A stretch of 64,000 nucleotides of DNA, from positions 1 to 64,000 of the forward strand of contig JADJCH010000006.1 of assembly GCA_016703325.1 (NCBI GenBank). The letters are read 5' to 3'. Positions 25,971 through 33,402 of this stretch are shown here, in pieces. Position 1 is the first letter of the stretch, and each line of letters begins with the position of its first letter. The DNA is from Burkholderiales bacterium. Its GTDB lineage: Bacteria > Pseudomonadota > Gammaproteobacteria > Burkholderiales > Burkholderiaceae_C. The notes beneath the pieces are model-generated. The model was not told the origin of the DNA, made no database searches, and saw only the letters and a program-made list of their open reading frames with translations. The position numbers were made by a program, and so were the translations under genes.

Positions 25971-26022
25971 TCCATCAGGAGGCGCTCGCGCCCCTTCATC
26001 CCAATCCTTTCGTCGAGTTGCC

Positions 26023-26751
26023 ATGAAATCCCTGTCCCGCTGGACCCTGGCCGCTGCCGTCGCCTGTGCCTCTCCGGTCTGGGCTGCCGATGCCTTCACC
26101 GATGCCGTCCAGGCGACCTACCCCGCCTACCGCAGCGTGCTGTTCAAGACCAACAGCGCCACGCAGGAGGAGTGCCGCCAGGCGCTCGCCCAGGCCCAGT
26201 CGGCCTGGCAGCAGGTGGCGGGCCGTTTCGCGGCCGGTGCGCCGACCCCCTATGACCGCGACACCCAGACCTCGGCGACGCTGCGTGAGGTGGCGGCCGT
26301 CTACGCCCAGGCCGGCGCCGAAATCGAGCGCAACCAGCTCAAGGAAGCCCACGAAACCCTGGAGAAGGTGCGCGACCTGCTCGCCGCCATGCGCCAGCGC
26401 AATCAGGTGGTGGTGTTCAGCGACCACATGAACGCATACCACGAGCAGATGGAGCATGTTCTGACCGCAGGCCCCGGACTGCTCGGCGGAAGTGGCGCCA
26501 GTGGCACCAGCGGCAGCTTCACGGCACTGGCACTGGAGGTCGGCGCCCTCCAGCACCTGGCGGGCCGGCTGTCCAGCCAGGCCGATGCCGGCCTGCGGGC
26601 CAACCCGGAATTCAACACCCTGCTGAAGGCGGTACAGCAATCGGTCGCCGACCTGCGCGCCGCGGTGCTGGCCCAGGATGCGGCCGCGGCCAAGGCGGCC
26701 CTCGGCAAGGTCAAGGGCCCCTACAGCCGGCTGTTTCTCAGGTTCGGCTGA
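26023..26751 (+). CDS. Exported helical protein of unknown function in the sulfur island
   Basis: 242 residues. Signal peptide cleaved after PVWAADA (about 22), then almost entirely helical sequence in two halves joined by a Gly/Ser linker (GLLGGSGASGTSGSF, about 152-166). The helix SDHMNAYHEQMEHV carries His135, Met136, His140, Met143 and His145 at helical spacing, which could bind a metal or heme; there is no CxxCH. No family is recognised. It lies 52 bases after the SoxT-like gene on the same strand and converges on the DsrE-like gene. A periplasmic metal or sulfur-carrier role is speculation. Confidence 0.7.
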   Translation: MKSLSRWTLAAAVACASPVWAADAFTDAVQATYPAYRSVLFKTNSATQEECRQALAQAQSAWQQVAGRFAAGAPTPYDRDTQTSATLREVAAVYAQAGAEIERNQLKEAHETLEKVRDLLAAMRQRNQVVVFSDHMNAYHEQMEHVLTAGPGLLGGSGASGTSGSFTALALEVGALQHLAGRLSSQADAGLRANPEFNTLLKAVQQSVADLRAAVLAQDAAAAKAALGKVKGPYSRLFLRFG

Positions 26752-26794
26752 AACCTGCTGCAGCGGTACCGCCGGCGCTGCGGCAAAGCTTCCT

Positions 26795-27214
26795 TCAGGG
26801 GCGGATGTAGGCCCAACCCTGCATCTGCAGCTTGGTCAGCCGCACCACGCCGGAGGGGGTGAAGTCCGCCTCCTGGATGAACTGCTCCTTCTTCAGGTTG
26901 CGGTTCTTCAGCGTGATCTCGCAGACCTCGAACTTCACGCCCCGGTTCTTCAGGGCCGCCACCATCGGCTCGAAGGCGTTCTCGGACCGGTCCTTCATGC
27001 CCTCCATCAGGAAGTCCACGCCAAAGGCATGGGCCACCACGGTGATGCGGGCGGTCGGATCGGTGTCGAGGTGGTTGCGCACGTTGCGCAGGGCGGCCAG
27101 CGCCTGCGACTGGGTGTCGTTGACGTGGTAGACCACCTGGTCCTGGGCGCGGACGGCCCCAACGGACAGCGACAGCAGCGTCGCCAGGGCAAGGGAGGGA
27201 AGGAAGCGCTTCAT
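26795..27214 (-). CDS. Periplasmic DsrE-family protein
   Basis: 139 residues with a cleavable signal peptide (LATLLSLSVGAVRA). The mature part is a DsrE/DsrF-like alpha/beta fold: VVYHVNDTQSQALAALRNVRNHLDTDP, ITVVAHAFGVDFLM, and GVKFEVCEITLKNRNL with Cys98, the position of the sulfur-carrying cysteine in DsrE proteins. ATG 27214 has AGGAG upstream. Exported DsrE-like proteins are common beside sox genes, but their role is not settled; sulfur transfer is inference. It may be the last gene of the soxB transcript. Confidence 0.8.
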   Translation of the reverse strand: MKRFLPSLALATLLSLSVGAVRAQDQVVYHVNDTQSQALAALRNVRNHLDTDPTARITVVAHAFGVDFLMEGMKDRSENAFEPMVAALKNRGVKFEVCEITLKNRNLKKEQFIQEADFTPSGVVRLTKLQMQGWAYIRP

Positions 27215-27291
27215 CGATGTCTCCTGTCGTGCCATGTTCCGAACGTCGCGGCCATCATGTCCCGCGCGCCATTGCCCCTGCCATCGCAGGC

Positions 27292-27873
27292 TCAAGGCAC
27301 CGGCTTGCGGATCGTCATCGCACCACGGATCTGGCCGACCGAGTAGCCTACGCCCTGGTCGGCCGGATACAGCGCGTTGAGCTTGGCGGCCACCGTCGGC
27401 TTGAGCGATTCGCGCGGTCCGTGGCAGCCGAGACACAGCTCCTGCACCGGCAGTGCCCGCATATAGCGGTAGGTCGGTCGGCCGTCCACGAGGACCTGTT
27501 CGGCGCGCTCCAGCGTCATGGGGCTCTCTCCCGCCGCTGCGCGGCGATCGAAGTCGGCCAAGGTGGCGGCCTCCCAGGCATCCGGCTGCGCCTTGGGGTT
27601 GCGCTGCTTGAGGCTGACGCGGCGCACCTGCCAGCCGGTCTGCTCGGAAGCGGCGCGGGCCATCTGCGGCGCCTTTTCATTGCAGGCGGTGATGGCCTGT
27701 TCGAAGCCCCCCTGGTCGATCTCCGCCTTCAGCACCGCCAGCAGCTTGGGCGGGATCGAGGTGGCCACGCCGCGCGCCTCGGCCACCCAGGGCTCGTCGG
27801 CCGCGCGGGCCAGGCCCACGGACAAGACCCCTGCGAATGCAGCGGCCAGGGAAAGAAGGGGTGCAGTCCTCAT
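27292..27873 (-). CDS. Tll0287-like (DUF3365) c-type heme protein
   Basis: 193 residues with a signal peptide and a single heme motif near the C-terminus (CLGCHG, Cys147, Cys150, His151). The N-terminal helical part (PPKLLAVLKAEIDQGGFEQAITACNEKAPQ) and RRVSLKQRNPKAQPDAWE are typical of Tll0287/DUF3365 heme-sensing domains. GQIRGAMTIRKPV closes it. AGGAG stands six bases before ATG 27873. It lies 77 bases after soxB and may serve as an electron acceptor or redox sensor for the Sox system, which is inference. Confidence 0.8.
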   Translation of the reverse strand: MRTAPLLSLAAAFAGVLSVGLARAADEPWVAEARGVATSIPPKLLAVLKAEIDQGGFEQAITACNEKAPQMARAASEQTGWQVRRVSLKQRNPKAQPDAWEAATLADFDRRAAAGESPMTLERAEQVLVDGRPTYRYMRALPVQELCLGCHGPRESLKPTVAAKLNALYPADQGVGYSVGQIRGAMTIRKPVP

Positions 27874-27950
27874 GTCGTCTCCTGGGGGTCCATTTCCCGC
27901 CGCCATGCAGCGGCGTTTCCAGCGTCGTTTCCAGCAGCGTTTCCGATGCT

Positions 27951-29684
27951 TCAGCCCGCCATGCCGGGATTGCCGGCCACGCCGACCAGCTTCGGCGTGT
28001 TGATGGTGCGCGGCTTGACGCGGCCGCCCTGGGCCTTGAGCCAGGTCTCGACCAGGTCCCACACCGGCTTGTTGCCCGCCTTGGCGGCCTCCTCGGCCAC
28101 CGGCGCCCAGCCGGCCACCTTGTAGGTCTTGCCGGCCTCGATGGCCCTGCCCTTCAGGCGCATGTCGCTGATGCGGCTGCCCATCTTCTCGCCCGGGGTC
28201 ATCGTGTAGGCGAGCCCACCGACGCGCACCATGTCGCCGCCCTGCTGGTAGTAGGGGTCGGGGTTGAAGAGGTTGTCCGCCACGTCCTCCAGCACCGTCT
28301 TGATGGTCTCGCCGCTCATCTCGGTGAGGGTGGCGTAGGGGTAGGTGATGGCCAGCTGGTCCATCATCAGCTCACGGGTGATGACGTCGCCCGGCAGCAG
28401 GCTGGTGCCCCAGCGGAAGCCGGGCGAGAAAGCCAGATCGGCCCCCTGCACGTCCATCAACGCGTCGCAGATCAGCTGGTCCCAGCTGCCGTTGAAGTTG
28501 CCACGGCGGTAGAGCAGGCCGTCGGTGACCGCCAGCTTCTCGTTGAGCTTGGCCTCGTAGGGCTTGCGGACTTTGGTGATCAACGCCTGCATCTCTGCAT
28601 CGGCCTGGAGCTGGTTGGCAAACACCGGCAGCAGGCGGTAGCGGAAGTCCACCACCTTGCCACCCTTGACGTCGAAGTCCATCACGCCCAGGAACTTGCT
28701 GTTGCTGCCGGCGTTGGTGACCAGGGTCTTGCCGCCGGGGTTGGTGACGGGGATGGCCACCGGCACGCCGTCGTGGGTGTGGCCGCCGAAGATGGCGTCG
28801 ATGCCGCGCACCCGGCTGGCCATCTTCAGGTCCACGTCCATGCCGTTGTGGCTGATGACGACCACCACCTGCGCACCCTTGCCGCGGGCCTCGTCGACCA
28901 TCTTCTGCATGTTGTCGTCCTGGATGCCGAAGCCCCAGTCGGCCACCATGTAGCGCGGGTTGGCGATCGGCGTGTACGGGAACGCCTGGCCGATGATGGC
29001 GCAGGGCACGCCGTTGATCTCGCGGATCACGTAGGGCGCGAACACCGGGTCGCCAAAGTCGTTGGTCTTGACGTTCTGGGCGACGAAATCGACCTTGCCC
29101 TTGAAGTCCTTTTCGACGATCTCCTTGACCCGCTCCATGCCGTAGGTGAACTCCCAGTGCCCGGTCATCACGTCCACGGTGAGCAGCTTGCAGGCGTCCA
29201 CCATGTCCTGGGCATTGGTCCACAGCGAGGTGGCGCTGCCCTGCCAGGTGTCGCCGCCATCCAGCAGCAGCGCGCCCGGGCGGCTGGCCTTGAGCTGCTT
29301 GACCAGGGTGGCCAGGTGGGCGAAGCCGCCGACCTTGCCGTAGCGGCGCGCCGCCTTCTCGAAGTCGAGGTAGGTGTAGGCATGCGCCAGGTCGGTGCCG
29401 GGCTTGACCCCGGCGAGCTTCAGCAGGTGGTCACCCACCAGGTGCGGCAGGTTGCCCTGCATGCTGCCGATGCCCAGGTTGACGCTGGGCTCGCGGAAGT
29501 GGATCGGCAGGAGCTGCGCATGGCAGTCGGTCATGTGCAGGAAGCTGACGTTGCCGAATCGGGGCAGGTCGTACAGCCTCTTCTGGGCGGTGGCGGCGTC
29601 CGCATCGGCCCAGCGGCCCAGGCCCATGCCGGCCACCGAGGCCGCGCCCAGCACCTGCAGGAATTCACGCTTGGAGAGATTCAT
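27951..29684 (-). CDS. soxB: Thiosulfohydrolase SoxB
   Basis: Dimanganese hydrolase that releases sulfate from the SoxY-bound sulfur chain in the periplasm. 577 residues, the usual size. Arg-containing signal (SKREFLQVLGAASVAGMGLG), then the metallophosphoesterase domain: FLHMTDCHAQLLP, LLLDGGDTWQGSATSLWT, ISHNGMDVDL and FGGHTHDGVPV. The 5'-nucleotidase C-terminal domain follows (FSPGFRWGTSLLPGD). It has its own start region after a terminator behind soxX. Confidence 0.97.
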   Translation of the reverse strand: MNLSKREFLQVLGAASVAGMGLGRWADADAATAQKRLYDLPRFGNVSFLHMTDCHAQLLPIHFREPSVNLGIGSMQGNLPHLVGDHLLKLAGVKPGTDLAHAYTYLDFEKAARRYGKVGGFAHLATLVKQLKASRPGALLLDGGDTWQGSATSLWTNAQDMVDACKLLTVDVMTGHWEFTYGMERVKEIVEKDFKGKVDFVAQNVKTNDFGDPVFAPYVIREINGVPCAIIGQAFPYTPIANPRYMVADWGFGIQDDNMQKMVDEARGKGAQVVVVISHNGMDVDLKMASRVRGIDAIFGGHTHDGVPVAIPVTNPGGKTLVTNAGSNSKFLGVMDFDVKGGKVVDFRYRLLPVFANQLQADAEMQALITKVRKPYEAKLNEKLAVTDGLLYRRGNFNGSWDQLICDALMDVQGADLAFSPGFRWGTSLLPGDVITRELMMDQLAITYPYATLTEMSGETIKTVLEDVADNLFNPDPYYQQGGDMVRVGGLAYTMTPGEKMGSRISDMRLKGRAIEAGKTYKVAGWAPVAEEAAKAGNKPVWDLVETWLKAQGGRVKPRTINTPKLVGVAGNPGMAG

Positions 29685-29717
29685 GAATCAGTAACCAATG
29701 ATGTGTTGAACCTGAAA

Positions 29718-29740
29718 AAGCCCGCGCTCGGCGCGGGCTT
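29718..29740 (-). terminator. Intrinsic terminator between soxX and soxB
   Basis: Perfect 10-base inverted repeat AAGCCCGCGC / GCGCGGGCTT with a three-base loop; on the minus strand it is followed by TTTTTC. It lies 37 bases past the soxX stop and 34 bases before the soxB start, so the soxCDYZAX transcript may end or be attenuated here. Confidence 0.8.
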
Positions 29741-29777
29741 GGCAACCTGCCGACAGGCGTTCAGGCGCCGCCCGAAG

Positions 29778-30440
29778 TCACTGATTGACGGCGGACTTCG
29801 GGTCCAGCAACAGCGCCATCAGGTGCTGCAGCTGCTTCTCGTTGAGCAGGCCCTTGTGGCCGAAACGGGGCATGTTCGAGCAGGCGTTGTAGGCCCAGGC
29901 GTTGTTCAGCTTGCCCCAGGTGTACTCGACCATGGCCTTGACCGCCGGGCTGGCCGGGTCGGTGACCCCGCGCAGCTTGCCGTAGTTGTACAGGCTGGGG
30001 CCGATGGTGCCGAAGGAAATCTCCTGTTTGGAGATCTGGTGGCAGTTGTAGCAGTTGCCGCCGTTGGCGCTGGACTCGGCACTCTTGTCCGTCCAGGTCA
30101 TGCCGCGACCGTTCTGGGCGAGCTTTTCGCCCTCTTTCCAGTCACCAAGGTACTTGCCGTCCGACGGCGCCTTGACGGTGGTCAGCGACTGGGCCTCGAT
30201 GCGCCGGGCGGTGGCCTCGTCCGGCGCTGTGCCGGTCGAGCAGGCGGCCTGGCCCTCGTCCTGCTGCAGACGATCCACCTTGGCAATGCCCTGGTCCCGG
30301 AACGAGGACTGCATCATGGCCTTGAACTGGGCGTCCAGCTCGGCGGGGCTGGGCCCGCTCAGCGAGGCACAACCGGCCACCAGCAGCGCCACGGCGCCCA
30401 GACCGGCCAGCCGGGCGGGGAAAGACTTGTCGAATTTCAT
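29778..30440 (-). CDS. soxX: Sulfur-oxidation cytochrome SoxX
   Basis: Monoheme partner of SoxA; SoxAX couples thiosulfate to the SoxY cysteine oxidatively. 220 residues. A lipoprotein-type signal (LLVAGC, Cys24) is followed by a helical N-terminal extension, then the heme site NCYNCHQI (Cys130, Cys133, His134) and the likely Met190 ligand in CSNMPRFG. ATG 30440; the upstream open frame overlaps soxA shadow. 35 bases separate it from soxA. Confidence 0.92.
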   Translation of the reverse strand: MKFDKSFPARLAGLGAVALLVAGCASLSGPSPAELDAQFKAMMQSSFRDQGIAKVDRLQQDEGQAACSTGTAPDEATARRIEAQSLTTVKAPSDGKYLGDWKEGEKLAQNGRGMTWTDKSAESSANGGNCYNCHQISKQEISFGTIGPSLYNYGKLRGVTDPASPAVKAMVEYTWGKLNNAWAYNACSNMPRFGHKGLLNEKQLQHLMALLLDPKSAVNQ

Positions 30441-30475
30441 GTGCGATCTCCGTGCGGTCGATGGTTCACCGGCGC

Positions 30476-31270
30476 TCAGCGCTTGATGGCCGGTGCAATC
30501 GACGCAGCCCCCTTGGCGTTCACACCCATGTAGACACCCAGTGCGATCGTCACATCGGACGCATAGCCGGGGTACGGAAACCGCTGCTGGCGGTAGCAGT
30601 CGTTCAGGCGCCGCTGCATGCTCCACATCTCGCCGCTGGAGACCCGGTAGGCCGGCCAGGCTGCAAAGCCGATGCCGTCACCCGGGTTGCTGCGCAGATC
30701 GGGCAGGTCCTGCAGGCGGATGCGCTTGTCCTTCTCGCCATGGCAGGTGGAGCAGGCGAAGTCCATCGGCCCGCCGCGGTAGAAGAAGGCGCGCTGCCCC
30801 ATCTGGTACATGCGCCGTTCTTCGGCATGCGACTGCGGCAGGTTCATCTTCAGGCCGCGCGACTCGGCCGAGATCCAGGCGGCCAGTGCCTCCATGGCGG
30901 CCTGCTCACCCCGGCCGAAAGGGGTCTTGGCGATCTCTGCGGCATTCAGCCCCTGCAGGGTTTCCATGCAGGTCAGCAGGCGAGACTCCAGGTCCTGCAC
31001 CCGCTTCGTGTCGGCGAACCAGCGCGGCAGCTCGACCCAGGCACCCTTGACCACGCCCGGCCCCTTGCCCAGGTCGCAGAGTTCCAGCGAGGCGTTCTTC
31101 GGCCCGCGCTTCTTCTTCCACAGGTCCTCGCCCTTGGCTTCGAAGAGCTCGGCGGGATTGCCGTCTTCCAGCATCTTGCGGTACTCGGCGATGCCGTCGG
31201 ACGCGGATTTCTGAGCCTGCGCGGTCAGACCGACCGTCGCACAGATCAATGCCAGGGCGATGCGCTTCAA
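30476..31270 (-). CDS. soxA: Sulfur-oxidation cytochrome SoxA (apparently monoheme)
   Basis: Catalytic subunit of SoxAX. 264 residues with a signal peptide (LALICATVGLTAQA). One heme motif ACSTCHG (Cys173, Cys176, His177) and the active-site cysteine in LNDCYRQQRFP (Cys225) are present. The N-terminal heme of diheme SoxA is absent; instead Cys65 and Cys101 stand where a structural disulfide could form, as described for monoheme SoxA proteins. Sits between soxZ and soxX on the same strand. Confidence 0.93.
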   Translation of the reverse strand: MKRIALALICATVGLTAQAQKSASDGIAEYRKMLEDGNPAELFEAKGEDLWKKKRGPKNASLELCDLGKGPGVVKGAWVELPRWFADTKRVQDLESRLLTCMETLQGLNAAEIAKTPFGRGEQAAMEALAAWISAESRGLKMNLPQSHAEERRMYQMGQRAFFYRGGPMDFACSTCHGEKDKRIRLQDLPDLRSNPGDGIGFAAWPAYRVSSGEMWSMQRRLNDCYRQQRFPYPGYASDVTIALGVYMGVNAKGAASIAPAIKR

Positions 31271-31350
31271 GTTGTCTCCTCGCTGTCGTCGAAAGGCCCG
31301 GCGCCCTGAAGCACCGGGTCAGGGAGCGCCGGACCCGGTCCGGCGTTCGA

Positions 31351-31662
31351 TCAGGACACCGTCGCTTCGTCGGTGCGCTTGTCGCCCTTGTTGTCCACCC
31401 AGCTCACACTCACCTTGTCGCCGGCCTTGGCGCCCTTGATGTTGAACTGCAGGAAAGGGTTCTTGGATACCGAGGGGCCCCACTGCGCGGTCATCACGAC
31501 CTTGCCGTTGTGGGAGGCGCTCACCTCCTGGATGAACCAGGCGGGGATCACCTTGCCGGACGCGTCCTTGCGCTGCCCGGTTTCCATCTCGTGACTCATC
31601 AGCACGCGCACGGTGGCCTTGTCGCCAGCGGCCTGGGCGCGAATGCGCATCGGATCTGCCAT
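31351..31662 (-). CDS. soxZ: Thiosulfate-oxidation carrier subunit SoxZ
   Basis: 103-residue immunoglobulin-fold partner of SoxY. MRIRAQAAGDKATVRVLMSHEMETG is the classic SoxZ opening; FIQEVSASHNGK and KNPFLQFNIKGAKAGDKVSVSW follow. No signal peptide, as expected, since it is exported with SoxY. AAGGAG precedes ATG 31662, 15 bases after the soxY stop. Confidence 0.95.
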   Translation of the reverse strand: MADPMRIRAQAAGDKATVRVLMSHEMETGQRKDASGKVIPAWFIQEVSASHNGKVVMTAQWGPSVSKNPFLQFNIKGAKAGDKVSVSWVDNKGDKRTDEATVS

Positions 31663-31677
31663 GTTGAACTCCTTGAA

Positions 31678-32136
31678 TCAACCGCCGCAGCCACCGAGGG
31701 TGACCTTGACTTCCTTTTGCGAGAAGAACACCTTGCCGTCGTTCATGATGGCGATGGCCATCACGTTGGAGGACTGCCCCATCTTCACGCGGGTATTGAA
31801 GCTGGGCTCGATCGCATCGGTGACATCGAACAGGGCGCACAGCATCGAGGGGTTCTTCTCGACGGTGATCAGCAGACGCTTGACGCCCGGCAGCGTGGTC
31901 GAGCAGCCCAGCGGCACGACGGCGCCGTTTTCGGCGATGTCCGGCCCGGTGATGGTCACGGCCTTGTTTTCCGCCGGGGCGCTCACGCCCAGCGACTTGA
32001 CCAGGTCGGCCATGGTCTTGGCATCAAAAGCCGCCTGGGCGTAGTTCGCCTGAGCTGCGGTGGGCAACAGGCCCAGGCCGCCGAGCAGGGTCGCCACACC
32101 CGCGCTGCGGCGGATCATTTCGCGACGAGTTTGCAT
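31678..32136 (-). CDS. soxY: Thiosulfate-oxidation carrier protein SoxY
   Basis: 152 residues. A twin-arginine-type signal (TRREMIRRSAGVATLLGG) is followed by the Ig-like carrier domain and ends in VTLGGCGG, where Cys150 on the swinging arm carries the sulfur intermediates. Two further cysteines (Cys78, Cys100) are present in the body. Located between soxD and soxZ. Confidence 0.96.
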   Translation of the reverse strand: MQTRREMIRRSAGVATLLGGLGLLPTAAQANYAQAAFDAKTMADLVKSLGVSAPAENKAVTITGPDIAENGAVVPLGCSTTLPGVKRLLITVEKNPSMLCALFDVTDAIEPSFNTRVKMGQSSNVMAIAIMNDGKVFFSQKEVKVTLGGCGG

Positions 32137-32292
32137 GGGAACACTCCTTTGTTCAGTGTCTTGCAGTTCGGGTGATCGGGGAATTCTGTGGATTTGCAGC
32201 CGTCGGACGCAGAGGGGGGACCCTGATCGAACCCCGCCCTGTCGGGCTACCCGCTCGGGTGGGTCGGCCGACCGAGCGGCTGCGTCACCGGT

Positions 32293-33402
32293 TCATTTCT
32301 TGGCGCCGTCGGCCAGCCACTGGGCCACCAGCTTCGCATCCGCCTCGGGCAGGGCCTGCGGGGGCATCGGCACCGCACCCCAGACACCGGAACCACCGGC
32401 CTTGATCTTACCGGTGAGGTAAGCCACCGCGTCGGCGCGGCCGGCGTACTTCCTGGCCACGTCCCGGTAAGCCGGCCCGACGATCTTGTTGTCGATGCCA
32501 TGGCAGGCCGTGCAGGCGTTCTTCTGCAGGATGGGCATCACCGCAGCCGAACCACCGGCCTCGGGCGCCTTGGCCGGAACCGCTGCAACCGCTGCCGGGG
32601 TCGGTGCAGCACCCGCCGGCCGGGTGGTGTCCACACCGAGCTGGGCCCCCACGATGCGGCTCTGCTCGGCCAGGTTGCCGTGGGCATTGCGGGCAAAGTC
32701 CGGCAGGAAGGAGGCGACCTTGGGCTCCGCCTCGCAGTTCTTCATGCAGGCGACCGCCTTCACGTCCGGTTTGCCGGTTGTCTTCAGACCTTTGCCGGGC
32801 CACATGCCATGCTCCAGGGTCATGCCGTTGCGGTTGGGCATGCGGGCCTGGGCCTGAGCGATGGTCTGGTCCGACAGCACGAAGTTGTCGGGCAGCACCC
32901 CGCCCATGTTGAGCAGGTAGGCGGTGACCGCATAGACCTCATCGGGCTTGAGCGACTTCGGCGCCGTCCAGGGCATTGCGCGGTGGATGTAGTCCCACAG
33001 CGTGGAGATGCTGGCCACCTTCATCAGGGTGGTGCGCCCCGGGTAGGCCTCGTCGAGCAGGCGCGCCACCTTGCCGGTCTTCACGTCCTCCGCGGTGGTG
33101 CCGCCCACCAGGGGCGAGAACACCTCGTTGGACTCGCCGAAGATGCCATGGCACTGTGCGCACTTGCCCTCCCAGATGTCCATGCCCTGGGCGACCGATC
33201 CCGATCCCTTGGGCAGGCCCTTGAAGTCCGGGCGGACATCGATGTCCCACGCAGCGATTTCCTTCGGGGTGGCTGCGCGACCGATGCCGACGATGGCCCC
33301 ATCCTTGGGCATGGCCTGGGCCGATGCCGCGACCGCGCTCAGCAGCCCCAGCGCGAACACGGCCGCCTGGGCGACCCGGCGCCCATCAAGAGAGCTGAAC
33401 AT
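32293..33402 (-). CDS. soxD: Sulfur-oxidation diheme cytochrome SoxD
   Basis: Diheme partner of the SoxC sulfane dehydrogenase. 369 residues with a signal peptide (VFALGLLSAVAASAQA). First heme CAQCHG (Cys81, Cys84, His85), second heme CTACHG (Cys297, Cys300, His301), joined by an Ala/Pro-rich linker (about 262-285). WDIDVRPDFKGLPKGSGSV and IHRAMPWTAPKSLKPDEVYAV are SoxD-like. Overlaps the soxC 3' end by 17 bases. Confidence 0.94.
   Translation of the reverse strand: MFSSLDGRRVAQAAVFALGLLSAVAASAQAMPKDGAIVGIGRAATPKEIAAWDIDVRPDFKGLPKGSGSVAQGMDIWEGKCAQCHGIFGESNEVFSPLVGGTTAEDVKTGKVARLLDEAYPGRTTLMKVASISTLWDYIHRAMPWTAPKSLKPDEVYAVTAYLLNMGGVLPDNFVLSDQTIAQAQARMPNRNGMTLEHGMWPGKGLKTTGKPDVKAVACMKNCEAEPKVASFLPDFARNAHGNLAEQSRIVGAQLGVDTTRPAGAAPTPAAVAAVPAKAPEAGGSAAVMPILQKNACTACHGIDNKIVGPAYRDVARKYAGRADAVAYLTGKIKAGGSGVWGAVPMPPQALPEADAKLVAQWLADGAKK

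Noticed and set aside
24456..26099. 547-codon minus-strand ORF across the SoxT-like gene
   Set aside because: Low-complexity Gln/His/Gly shadow of the YeeE coding strand.
26752..26794. GC-rich hairpin GCAGCG...CGCTGC between the convergent helical-protein and DsrE-like genes
   Set aside because: Short arms and no T-run; could not be told from chance in GC-rich DNA.
27837..30533. 898-codon ORF on the plus strand opposite soxB and soxX
   Set aside because: It is antisense to clear sox genes, its composition is that of a codon-position shadow, and it has no recognisable motif.
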